DNA of 64,000 nt from Nymphalis io (lineage: Eukaryota > Arthropoda > Insecta > Lepidoptera > Nymphalidae): positions 1,513,001-1,577,000 of the forward strand of contig NC_065896.1 of assembly GCF_905147045.1 (NCBI RefSeq), given 5' to 3'. Positions 47,232 through 58,297 of this stretch are shown piece after piece. The notes below the pieces were generated by a model that was not told the origin of the DNA, did not search any database, and saw only the letters and a program-made list of their open reading frames with translations. Each line of letters starts with the position of its first letter. Within the stretch, counting starts at the first letter, position 1. The position numbers and the translations under genes are program-made.

Positions 47232-48479
47232 CTAGAAGGCAAAATTCTTTATTCAAAAATAAATATTCTAAAGGTTATTTCTGCTGAAATCATAACCGCA
47301 TGGAATGGTGGCAAGAATGCTAGCAGTTTTTCCCGGTTGAAACGTTTTCTTGTTATTCCCTAATGAAGTTATGCTATAATGTCATTACGTTAGGTAATCA
47401 TTTTTCATAATTAAATAAGGAAGTGACGAAATATTTTGATGTATAGTGACCGACCGAATAAGAATGATAAAGCCATCTCGTTCACACACATGAGGTGACA
47501 TTCGTGCAGGGTGAAAGGAAACGTGTGTAAAAATTTTACGTTTAATAAAATCTTTTTGTGTGTTATAACCCGATTAGTCTTGATGCTTGGATTATTTATA
47601 CAAAAGTACAATTTACATTTATAAAATATAATGACATTAATTTATCATTTTAGTTTCTAAATCCATTTTCATATTAATCATTGGTTTAAAGAGGATGAGC
47701 TAAAATCAAAAAATAATCTAGTTTTGTTGAATTTAAAATTTTCTTTAAATTCTAGTTCTAATAAATTTGAGACTTGAAGAGAGAGATGAAGAAGCTTTCA
47801 CGCTTAATACTTAAAGCTTAGTTTATAAGTTAAATAAAACTGTTACTCCGTATCAGTAAATAACTTGAGGCGGCTTTGAATTAAGCACTTGAAAGTGTAA
47901 GCGGTTTTAAAATAAGTTTTGAGCTTTCGAATAATTTGTAGTTGAGTTTCAAGCACTTTAGATTCGTGAAACTTTGTTGAATTTTAAAGCTCAAAACTTT
48001 CATATATTTTTTAATAACTTTAGTTTCTATGAAAATATTTAAATAAACAAAAAATAGAATTTTAATATTTATAGTTCTTTATGCTCTCTCAAATGTAGAA
48101 AGAGTTATAAAAGCTATAAGATTAATTGAATTTGAAATATATATAATAATCGTTTCGATTTGATCTTACAAATATTGACACTCCCGATCATCTTAGTGAC
48201 TTTTTTAATTATAATGTGGTGAGATTATATAATACATTATTTATTAATATTAAATAATCGGAAAAAAGTTCTTCGAAAAATTGATATAAATTAATTAATA
48301 ACAATAACTTTTTTTACATGCACAACTTTCAGAATTCACAAAACAAAGTTAAAAAAAAAATGTTTTATTTTGTCATTGTATCTATCTAATATTATGAAGT
48401 CATAGATGTTTTTTTTATAATAAATCACTTTCATTTTTATTATATTATTATTCACTCCAAAGTATCAAGACAGTTAGGC
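47232..48479. other. Intergenic, nothing seen
   Basis: Very AT-rich, no repeat family recognised. Confidence 0.45.
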
Positions 48480-48742
48480 CCGGTGCGCACACGCACACCG
48501 CTTGAATCGGTAAACGGGGCGAAACACCGCACTTTCGGTTCGATTCAGTCCACAACCGTCTCTCCATCGTGACAGGCGACAGGACGGACATGTTTATAAA
48601 GCTAAGTTTTTCCTATAATAAGTGAACTGTTCTCTCGGTGTTATCTCATTCTGTGGCTGCCTGTACTTCCGTTACTCTTAAGTGTTGTGGTGCAGATATT
48701 ATTGTTTCAAGTGTGATTCTTTGCGCGGAATTTTAAATAATG
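48480..48742 (+). promoter_or_regulatory. Putative promoter and first exon with ATG at the splice donor
   Basis: A GC-rich block with CpGs (CCCGGTGCGCACACGCACAC) is followed by a TATA-like TTATAAAG (48592-48599) and, about 120 bp later, AATAATG directly joined to a donor GTAAGTTT. The ATG is 48740-48742, so the exon would contribute only Met. No coding exon was found to 64000; the gene would have a long first intron or the call is wrong. Confidence 0.45.
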
Positions 48743-50776
48743 GTAAGTTTGTTATAGAATTATAAAAATATTCTAAAAATTAAATATTTTTATTTCGTAT
48801 CAGTAATAAATTATAAATCTAATTAAAATATTTTGCGTATTAATAATACGATTTTTAAATATTAAAAAACTTAAAATCTTAAAGGACCTTGTATATTAAT
48901 GTAATCGTCTTAATAGTTATTTTAATGCGACTAAAAATATCATTAAAATATCAAATCATTAATGAATACAAAATCATGCGCGACTTAATGATTGATGAAT
49001 GTATCATCACTTCGTGCAAATTCAATTTCAGATAAATAATTTTTTCATTTATTTTATTGTAAAATAAAATTTTTATTTTAAAGTAAAAGATAGAACTCAG
49101 TGACCTTTAACTGAACGTACCGTACGTACGTTTAAACTTTTGAAATCGTAAATGTTAAAAATACAAGGTCAAGTTTAAAATAAACAATATTAATAAATAA
49201 ATATGATAGTCTGGTATTTATTTTCGCTTTATATTTGATATTACTTTTAAAATTTTTATTATTAATGGCAGAAGTGTTCAAATACAAGCGTACCTGAACT
49301 CGTTTAAGTCTTTTCCTTGCAAGAATTAAAAATTAATATCGACTGTGCTTTATGTCGCAGATTAAAAATTCGAAATCTGCTATTTACGTAGCAACGTCTA
49401 ACGTACAATGGATAAAACATAGTTTCACTAAGAGAAAGTTGCGGGTCCGTAGAAATCGCGAGCGTATAAAATGTTATGTTAATTTAAGCCGTATTTTATG
49501 TATTCATAGCGACTATTTCACCTTGAACGATTCGAGAAATTTATGTGATTGTTGTCGTATGTATTGTTATTGATAAGTACATAATTATAATTAATATTTA
49601 AAATTTCTTTTATTGTTGAATAATAAAATATGTCATATATTAAGTGAAACGTGATTATCATAAATATTTATTGGTTTTAGCAAAAAGAAAGGGAAAAAAT
49701 TAAGATTATATTAATTAAATTGAGTTATTTTAATACTTATAATAATTATAATTGGAAAGTTACTATGACTATATTAGTATTAGTAAATAAATTTATTAAA
49801 ACTTTTAATATATAAAATTTATGTATAATAAAATAACTTTGAAGTTTTGTGGTAAAGAAAATATACTTTTTTTAACATTGTTGATTTTATTGTTTTAGGA
49901 AAAACAATTTGATCTATTAACAGCAGTTCGGTGAAATTTTTGTTTAACTTAAAAAACAATAACTTCACATAGTCTCTATTTTATATGAAACAATATTAAT
50001 AATAAAAACCTTAAACTTTTCATTGTTATACTTTCGCTTAATTACTTTTATAGTTAAATGTAAAATAATTATATTATATTAAGATAAGAGCGTAAAATAT
50101 ATTCTCATATAATATATACATCTTCAAAAATGCATTTATTTTCTTTTTAAAGGCTGGCTCACTTAATAATAATTAAATAATACAGTCAAATAACAAGAAT
50201 CATTACAAATCATTTCCGGTTTTAAGTTATGCACTTAAAAAATTTTCGTCTGATCTTATGAGCATTATTGTACTTGACGATGGAAGTAATTTTCATAGCC
50301 TTATTAAATTAACGGCCGACCTTAGCCGAATTACATTTAAAATAGGCTCTACTTGAAATTATTACGACACCGTCCGCTATAAAAAATATTTTTTCCCAAA
50401 CTAATATCCTCTAAGTCTCAATCGTGATATTATGTAAATTAAATACACGACGTGTTTATTTAAGGTATGAATTATAAATCAATATGAACGCAAACTAATG
50501 AAATAATCCGTGAATTTTAACGCTTAAAATATATAAAAAATAAATGAAAAGAACAATCGCTTATAATATTAAATAATTTAAGCGGAAAAGTTAATTTTAT
50601 TATTGCTTCGCTTTAAGAATACGATACGTTCAAAATATTTTCAATGTGTCTTTGATCTTGCTTCAGTCAAATTCCCTCTTTTATTACATAAATTAAATGT
50701 ACTTAATTTATATAGGATATTCTTTGTTCGAAATAGACCACATATAGTATTTTTCTCTGTCGTGTCCGTTCACTCC
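48743..50776. other. Possible intron, nothing firm
   Basis: If the first exon at 48742 is real, this is its intron. A strong-looking acceptor (TTTATGTCGCAG, ending 49361) precedes an open stretch to 49573, but it codes nothing I recognise. Confidence 0.3.
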
Positions 50777-50789
50777 AGGTCTGACGTTC

Positions 50790-50886
50790 GTCGCAGTGGT
50801 TTTAGTGGGTAAGAATCCCACATAACCCGGTTCCACTCCCATAGGACCCGGGTACCTTTCTGAAGGTTTCCACTGCGTGAAAAAAA
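50790..50886 (+). mobile_element. 97-bp retroposon end with 13-bp duplication
   Basis: GC-rich insert containing GGGTAAGAATCCCACATAAC and GGACCCGGGTACCTTTCTG, ending in eight A. Flanked by AGGTCTGACGTTC (50777-50789 and 50887-50899). It is the 3' tip of a 5'-truncated LINE, possibly R1-like. Confidence 0.8.
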
Positions 50887-51722
50887 AGGTCTGACGTTCA
50901 CGTTAGTATTAACATAAGTATATCAGTCACAAGCTTTCGTCAAATTCATACAAATGCGTTTTGAAACGATTTAAATAAGACTAAAGAAAATAAATTTAAA
51001 TCTATACGTTTACTATAAAAGCCAAGTTGAATCGCTTAAACGTGAACATTTCAACTAATGACATCAAGTTCAATCCAGGTTAAAACGACAATTTGTCTTT
51101 GTTCAGTGATCGAATAAAACAATTGTAAAGAAAGCGTTCAATGGAATTCGAAATGAATTTAATAATTAAAACAGATTTGCTGTCCTTTTCACTCCAGGCG
51201 TAAAAAAGGGATGTCAGTATAATTAATCCTGTTAAATTATTATTTAATACAATATGTGCAGCCGAAACTGCGTCATTGTCAACAATAATAACATTTTTAT
51301 GATAAACGATCGAACTATTATAGCGTATATCCAAACCTATCTTGAAAATCGAAATACTATCGCTTCCTTTCCAAATAATTAGAGTTGATCCCACCAAGCC
51401 GCTTAAATATTGTAACGCTTTAATAGTTTTTTTAAGCATTAAGCTAGAATTAATATACAGAATCCAAATTTAAACAGAGTCCGCTCAGAAGATTACCAAA
51501 AACTTAGTAATTACTCTTTTTTTGCCAATCAAAGAGCATAATAATAAGAATTACGAATTTTTATTCTCTATAAATTACAGTATCTTATCGATCAATACGA
51601 TGCAACTTTTAATATGTTTTTGGTAATAAATAAGTTTGTATTCGACTCAAAAATACTGACGTACAAGATTAAGTTACAGGTCAAGCGTTACAAACTTTTA
51701 AGGTATGTGATTATCTTAGATA

Positions 51723-52009
51723 CTGGTGGTAGCGCTTTGTGCAAGCTCGTCTGGGTAGGTACCACCCACTCATCAGATATTCTACCGCAAAACAGCAATA
51801 CTTGATATTGTTGTGTACCCGTTTGAAGGGTGAGTGAGCCAGTGTAATTACAGGCACCCTTGTGCTTAGTTCCCAAGGTTGGTGGCGCATTGGCTATAAG
51901 CGATGGTTGACATTTCTTACAATGCCAATGTCTAAGGGCGTTTGGTGACCACTTACCATCAGGTGGCCCATATGCTCGTCCGCCTTCCTATTCTATAAAA
52001 AAAAAAAAA
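51723..52009 (+). mobile_element. Family B retroposon, full length
   Basis: CTGGTGGTAGCGCTTTGTGC to CTATTCTATAAAAAAAAAAAAA. It carries GGCGTTTGGTGACC, the same subfamily mark as the copy at 247 and the nested one at 60394 (GAGCGTTTGGTGACC). Confidence 0.9.
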
Positions 52010-52886
52010 GATTCGTATATAGATTTCAACGAACGTATGTGAAAGAATGTGCATATCAAAGTATTTAGTTTTATTGTCTGTATCATAATAGATCCGGGTT
52101 CGGACCATTTATTTATTAATTGTTTAAAACTAATTTATAAATACATAATGTGTATTTATCGTATATTTAAAATGCTATTCATTTCATCTAAAGCGATTTA
52201 ATATTAGAATAGAATGTATCGAATTACTGTGTTTGAATTTTATTAAAACGTTTATAATTCATAATTTATATTTCTCCATTTCACTTAGAAAGTTTTATAA
52301 ATAATTTATATACAAAATATGTATAGTCATTATATTTCTTAAATATATAAAATATTTTTATAAAAAATCTTACATGAATAATTGACTTGTATAAAATTTT
52401 CAAATAAAAGTTATTATTATCATATTTAATTATAGTGAAGAAAAGCACTACGACTACGTCGACTAATGACTACGTCGGTCTATTTACTAAGCCTTGCTTT
52501 GACCGACAAAGCTAAAAAAATTAATAAAAGTATATTAAAAGATAATTATTTTTTTAAGCACTTTACTATATTGTATAAATACTTTTATAATAAACAACAC
52601 ATATACAGAAACATCTATATTTATATATAAACCCCATTCGATATGTCATGGATTTAACATGTAACCGACTATATACATAAGAAGAAAACTCTATAGGAAG
52701 TCTCATTTCGTCACTAATTAACATTACATGTTGGGTCTTATGATATATATGTTGAATATAATATTATATGTGCTAAGCACAGTGGGAATGATATAACAAA
52801 GAATATATGATACATTTGATAATAATCTCTCTGTATTGTTTTATTGATATGTCATAACAATAACATTAAATCAAATATCTGTTTAC
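52010..52886. other. Intergenic, nothing seen
   Basis: AT-rich. Confidence 0.5.
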
Positions 52887-53033
52887 AGTAACAGCCTGTT
52901 ATTGTCCCACTGCTGGGCTAAAGCCTCCTCTCCATTTTAAGGAGAAGGTTTGGAGCTTATTCCGCCACTGCTCCAATGCGGGTTGATAGAATACATACGT
53001 GGCAGAATTTCAATGAAATTAGACACGCACGTG
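52887..53033 (-). mobile_element. Family A SINE, 3' half
   Basis: Antisense 3' end and body (GTCCCACTGCTGGGCTAAAG, GGCAGAATTTCAATGAAATT). The head is lost; an RTE fragment follows. Confidence 0.8.
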
Positions 53034-53057
53034 TCTAATTTCCAAATATTATTAAAA

Positions 53058-53525
53058 TAATTGGCAAACCGTCATGTATCCCCGAGACCAGTGGTCGTAA
53101 ATGGCTCTCCACTTGAAGTTGTGCAGGAATATATCTACCTGGGCCAAACTATACAACATGGCCGGCACAACTTTGAGAAGGAGGCTAAAAGAAGAATACG
53201 TTTGGGCTGGGCGGCATTCGGGAGGTTACGTCATATTTTTGAATCGTCGATCCCACAGTCGCTTAAGATCAGGGTCTTCAATCAGTGCGTCCTACCTGTA
53301 ATGACTTACGGTGCCGAAACGTGGACACTTACCACAGTACTGGTCCATAAATTTAGGGTCGCTCAGCGAGCAATGGAACGTGCGATGCTTGGGGTTTCTC
53401 TGGCAGATAGAATCCGAAATGTGGACATTCGCCAGAGAACTAAAGTCACCGACATCGCGCTTAGAATTGGCGTTCTATGAAAAAGGCTTTCGTCCAGCAG
53501 TGGACGGCAAAAGGCTGAAAAAAAA
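53058..53525 (+). mobile_element. RTE LINE fragment, C-terminal reverse transcriptase
   Basis: The 139-codon frame 53061-53480 reads EYIYLGQTIQHG, RRIRLGWAAFGRL, RVFNQCVLPVMTYGAETWTL and RAMLGVSLADRIRN: the part after the polymerase domain of RTE elements. It is joined after TDIALRI directly to the 3' end (CGTCCAGCAGTGGACGGC and GGCTGAAAAAAAAA), so the last part of the coding sequence is deleted. Strongly 5'-truncated and dead. Confidence 0.85.
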
Positions 53526-53965
53526 ATTATTGCTATCCTGTCTTGCCGTTTACGTGTGAAAGGGATAGCATATATCGTACACGTAAGCATAATTATTTGT
53601 TAAATTAAAGCAATATCTAGTCCTTTTTTTTGTTATTTAATTATTAATGTATTAAAAAAACAATAATGAAATGACATTATTGTTTTTTTAATTTATCTTA
53701 AGTTTCTCCTCATCTATATCGGATGTCAGGAATGTTGTTATGTATTTCGAGTTTGCGTGTTAAAATTCATTTTATAATTATAAATAACCAGTAGCATGAC
53801 TTAGTATTTTCAGAAGCAAATAATTCTAAGAACAGCAAGTATGATAGAAGTGACATGTTTGATTCAAACACGTTTAAATATACGACGACAAAAACATTTA
53901 CGTGTTACTTAGAAATAACTACATAGTAATCTTTACGTGTTACGTAGTAATAAAATACGTGTTAA

Positions 53966-54232
53966 CTGGTGGTAGGGCTTTGTGCAAGCCCGTCTGGATA
54001 GGTACCACCGACTCATCAGATATGCTACTGCAAAACAGCAGTGCTTGTTATTGTTGTGTTCCAGTTTGAAGGGTGAGTGAGCCAGTGTAATTACAGGAAC
54101 AACATAACATCTTAGTTCCCAAGGTTGGTGGCGCATTGGCGATGTAAGTGATGGTTAACATTTATGGGCGTTGGTGACCACTTACCATCAGGTGGCCATT
54201 ATGCTTATCCGCCAACATATACTATAAAAAAA
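53966..54232 (+). mobile_element. Family B retroposon, near full length
   Basis: CTGGTGGTAGGGCTTTGTGC to CTATAAAAAAA, with small internal deletions. Confidence 0.88.
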
Positions 54233-55084
54233 TGGTTTATACCACTAGTAGATAATAGTGGTTTTTGTTATCAAGGTCGGTAAAAAATAATTCAATTTTC
54301 AATTATATTTACCTAATACGACATAAAATTGATTTTTCCGTATGTCATTTCTAATAATCTCAAATCTTAGATACCCTAATGAAGGGCCCAGTTAAAGGTA
54401 CCGCTAGACGAGATATTGGAATAGTTACTATGAAGCCACCGTTAGACCGATCAGCTGAATGCTCGGGACAACTAACGGTACTTTATCCTAACGACACGAT
54501 CGCGACACGATTGAATTTTAATATTTATCTTAATGAGTTTCAATACTGTTCTGATTCAATAGGATAACGACGCGGAAATTGAATATTTGTTTTTTTAAAG
54601 GCAATAAAAAAACTTAATTAATTTAAAATAAAAATTTCCCATGTAAAAATTGATGTTGAAAAATTATTAATTAATTTAATGACAATTTTAGTAATTGATA
54701 TTCTTGTAAAAACATCGTTTTATTTCACTTCCGAAAACAAGGTCACTGAAGCAGTTTTAAGCAATTATCTTTCCATAGTTTAGGTTAGGCGTGTAAAAAT
54801 GCGTGCCGCTAACTGCTGCAAAATAATTATATTAATAGCTACATATGCGTGTATCGTTCATTTGTAGATACTTTCATATAACCGAGTTTTACTTATGATT
54901 AAAAAACATTGTATGTTAATGTAATATTTGAAAATAAACGATTACTAAGATTTTTTGTTAGCGTCAATCAACATGCGACATGTATACCAACTAAGCGAGT
55001 TAAGGAAAGCGCTTTGTTTACATCAGACAAGGAGATTCGACAGAGATATTAAAAAACTGATCCGAATCTGGGCTATGCCAGAGT
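54233..55084. other. Intergenic, nothing seen
   Basis: AT-rich; short chance ORF at 54379-54567. Confidence 0.45.
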
Positions 55085-55290
55085 AATATGTAATGTAACC
55101 GACTTTATTTGCAAACTTTTATCAGTTGACGTAGACCGGAGTCAAAATCCTCGTATGGCAAGAAGAAGTGGTTAGTTAGCGTGATGATATTTGAAAAATG
55201 GTAGCAGTTGGAATGAAAGACATGGAGAATATTGCTTTTGAAGGATCTTATATCCAGCATTAGACCACGCGTCAGCTGGTTGGCAGTCAG
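55085..55290 (+). mobile_element. Possible LINE 3' remnant
   Basis: GGAGTCAAAATCCTCGTATG, GGCAAGAAGAAGTGG and GGATCTTATATCCAGCATTA resemble the end of RTE-type elements. No open frame. Confidence 0.35.
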
Positions 55291-55705
55291 CTTTAAATAC
55301 TCCTTCTTGTTCTTCGCGAGGCGAAAGAGTTTGGCAGCACTCGTTATTACGTTATATAATTTAAGTTTATGATCGTATATATAACGTTATAATATCGCAT
55401 GTACTGTTAAGTTGCTGCAAAGAGATTTTTTACTTATCTTTTATCGGATAACCTATCTTTTTTACATTTAAATTATTGAAATTTATTTAATGTGAACCAT
55501 TACGAAGTTGCTCCCAATAATAACAAGTTATCGATATTATGTAATGTAAGTTATGTACATATTTGAAAATTACATTTCTTAACTTACAAATGACCTAAAA
55601 TATTCAATATTAATATGTTTACGTAAACCGAATTTTCGAAAGCTTAACGAACCAGCAATAAGTTCCTTATATAAATATGTTATTTAAAAACAGATAATGT
55701 GCTGT

Positions 55706-56019
55706 GCCGTAATGCCGTAACAGCCTGTGAATGTCCCACTGCTGGGCTAAAGGCCTCCTCTCCTCTTTTTGAGGAGAAGGTTTGGAGCTTATTCCACCAC
55801 GCTGCTCCAATGCGGGTTGGTAGAATTCACATGTGGCAGAATTTCAGTGAAATTAGACACATGCAGGTTTCCTCACGATGTTTTCCTTCACCGTAAAGCA
55901 CGAGATGAATTATAATCACAAATTAAGCACATGAAAATTCAGTGGTGCTTGCCCGGGTTTGAACCCACGATCATCGGTTAAGATTCACGCGTTCTTACCA
56001 CAGGGCCATCTCGGCTTTT
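55706..56019 (-). mobile_element. Family A SINE, full length with target duplication
   Basis: Complete antisense copy with head GGGCCATCTCGGC and a GCCGTAATGCCGTAA tail. It is flanked by the 11-bp duplication TAATGTGCTGT (55695-55705 and 56020-56030). Confidence 0.92.
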
Positions 56020-56582
56020 TAATGTGCTGTACTATTATTTAAATAATGTATTTATGTAATGTAATATGTACTAAAACCAACTAACTCTTCGTATTTTGAA
56101 GTCGGCGAGCACTTGAAGTAAACGATAAATGTTTCTTTTTTAAATGATTAATTCATTTTAAGTCGTTTATTTATTGAGATATACTTCATCTATATATCTT
56201 TAACTAAAATACTTGTTGGACTTCAGTAATGTGATCATTTGTCAGTCAGATGTTGACCCTAAATTTAAAAAAAAATATCATCAATAATTCATGTAAGAAT
56301 ATTAGATAAAGATCACTTATAAAAAGTACGTGCAGTAGTATACGCAACAAAAGTGTAACATCTTAGTGACAAAATAATTACACTTAAATGTAGCACTCAA
56401 ATTCGCTATTGATATTTTACCAATATTTACTTTTTTAAATAAAGTGAATACTTGCATCTATACTTCAACGTATTAATCAACGCACTGCAAATGGCAGAAA
56501 AGTTATAATTTACTGTCTTTATGAATTACACTTGCAGTTTTAGTATATTTACTTCATGTAACTTTGTTTTATGTTAAAAACC

Positions 56583-56760
56583 GACTTACAGTAGAGAGAG
56601 TTGGTTCCTCCTGGCTGGCCTAGGACAGTCTGGGTACGGGCCTCGGGGTTGCCCCTTTTACCCGGGCTCCTCACCGACAAATTTATTTGTCGTGTCTACT
56701 TCATTAGGGCCAGGATCACAATGACCCAGTGGCTGTTGGACTTGAGTGATATGCTGTTTT
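56583..56760. other. GC-rich tract, probably LINE remains
   Basis: GGCTGGCCTAGGACAGTCTG, GGTACGGGCCTCGGGGTTGC and TTTACCCGGGCTCC stand out from AT-rich flanks. No frame of note. Confidence 0.35.
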
Positions 56761-56774
56761 GATATTTTTACGCA

Positions 56775-56925
56775 CTAAAACGGTCAACCCATAGACATTG
56801 ACACTGCAGGAAATATTAACCATTACTTATTGCAAATGTGCCACCAATCTTGGAAACTGGTTCAAACCGGAATATAACAATATTAGATATTGCTGTTTGG
56901 CGGTAGAATATATGATGAATGAAAT
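56775..56925 (-). mobile_element. Family B fragment
   Basis: Antisense: CCCATAGACATTGACACTGC, CAAACCGGAATATAACAATA, TTTGGCGGTAGAATATATGA. Confidence 0.7.
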
Positions 56926-57615
56926 TATTTTATCATGTATTAATAGTCGAATCACTTTCTGACGTTTTATCGATCGTATTAAAATTTGATTCATATATGC
57001 CCAGACCTATTTTTTAAACCATTTTAATATTTTCTAATACATATTACAAGCCCTGTAATATTATTTTGTAGTTTTGACAGTGTTACAAGAGCAAATATGG
57101 GTTAAAGAGAAATTACTAATTATAAAGTTACTAAAATAAACACTCATTAGATATATTTATTCAATGCAACATTATATAACTAGAAACAAAAAATATTATT
57201 TTGATTTTACTATGCAAGCGTTATGACTAAAGCTTACAAATAATTACAAATATTTTATAGCCGTTAAATTTTATAACGAGTGACGTAAGCGCCGTTACGA
57301 TTTGTCTTTCATAACAAATTCACATATTTATTATAATATTTACAAAACTAACAAGAATACTCCACTCATTTTATGAAACATTAAAAAAACTAGCCGTTAA
57401 TTTAATTTAGAAATCATTTGAAGTTAGACTGCAACGTTGTTTGTTTTGCAACACAATTCGTGATAACGTTTGTAATATTTACGATAAAGACTTGCTTTGG
57501 ATTACCAAACGATAAAACAAAAAATAACGTTATTCGTAATTGCAATCGTTCGATACTGTGTAACGATTTTTTTTTAAATTTAAATGTCAATAATAATATG
57601 CATTTTATTGAATAT
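56926..57615. other. Intergenic, nothing seen
   Basis: AT-rich. Confidence 0.45.
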
Positions 57616-57682
57616 TTTTTTAATATTATAAAATGGAATATTATTTTAATATTATAAAATGGAATATTATTTTAATATTATA
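57616..57682. repeat. 26-bp tandem repeat
   Basis: AATATTATAAAATGGAATAT plus TATTTT, two copies and a partial third. Confidence 0.8.
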
Positions 57683-57685
57683 TAT

Positions 57686-57797
57686 TTCCGTGTGGTGAGC
57701 GCGACGTATATCATTACTCCATTTCATCCCGTGGGGGGCGTAGAAGTCGACCCGAGGAAATATACCAGAGAACGGGCAGCAGCGTCTCTCTGAGTAG
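57686..57797 (+). mobile_element. GC-rich LINE tail fragment
   Basis: CGTGTGGTGAGCGCGACG and CATCCCGTGGGGGGCGTAG resemble a known lepidopteran LINE 3' region. It abuts a family A SINE. Confidence 0.5.
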
Positions 57798-58037
57798 GCT
57801 TAAACCAGGTCAAGCACCACTGAATTAGTGTTTAATATGTATTTATAATTCATCTCTTGCTTGACGGTGAAGGAAAATATCGTGAGGAAACCTGCATGTG
57901 TAATTTTACTGAAATTTTGCCACATTTGTGTTCCACCAACCCGCATTGGAGCAGCGTGTTGGAATAAGCTCCTAAACCTTAAAAGAAAAGAGGAGAGGAG
58001 GTCTTAGCCCAGCAGTGGGAAATTCACAGGCTGTTAC
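57798..58037 (+). mobile_element. Family A SINE lacking its head
   Basis: From CAGGTCAAGCACCACTGAAT to GCCCAGCAGTGGGAAATTCA and CAGGCTGTTAC. A GC-rich LINE tail precedes it in place of the head. Confidence 0.82.
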
Positions 58038-58297
58038 TAGTAAGGATAAAGTCAAGTATAAAATTATATATTTTTTATTATGGCACTTAAAATCTATGGC
58101 ACTTAGCACATACGATAAAAATTGTATTGACGCTCGTTGTTACAAAGTAACAAATAATAAACGCATGAACTTTCTAGCCTTTACGAAAATCGATAAGCAC
58201 ACTATGCACAATAGACTTTTATATATACTTTAATAGACATTTGTGTGCATGAACATGTCTGTTGGTCCCGAGTCTGGGTGTAATTATCTATATAAGT

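Noticed and set aside
46840..47235. Three overlapping ORFs as a gene
   Set aside because: They lie inside a GC-rich insert where stops are rare by composition; none resembles a known protein.
49362..49573. Second exon of the gene starting at 48742
   Set aside because: The acceptor looks good and phase is open, but the peptide has no recognisable feature and no further exon follows.
51080..51439. 119-codon minus-strand ORF, somewhat hydrophobic
   Set aside because: Long for AT-rich DNA, but no recognisable domain, no clear membrane helices in order and no splice context.
55930..56019. tRNA gene on the minus strand
   Set aside because: It is the head of a full-length SINE with a target duplication.
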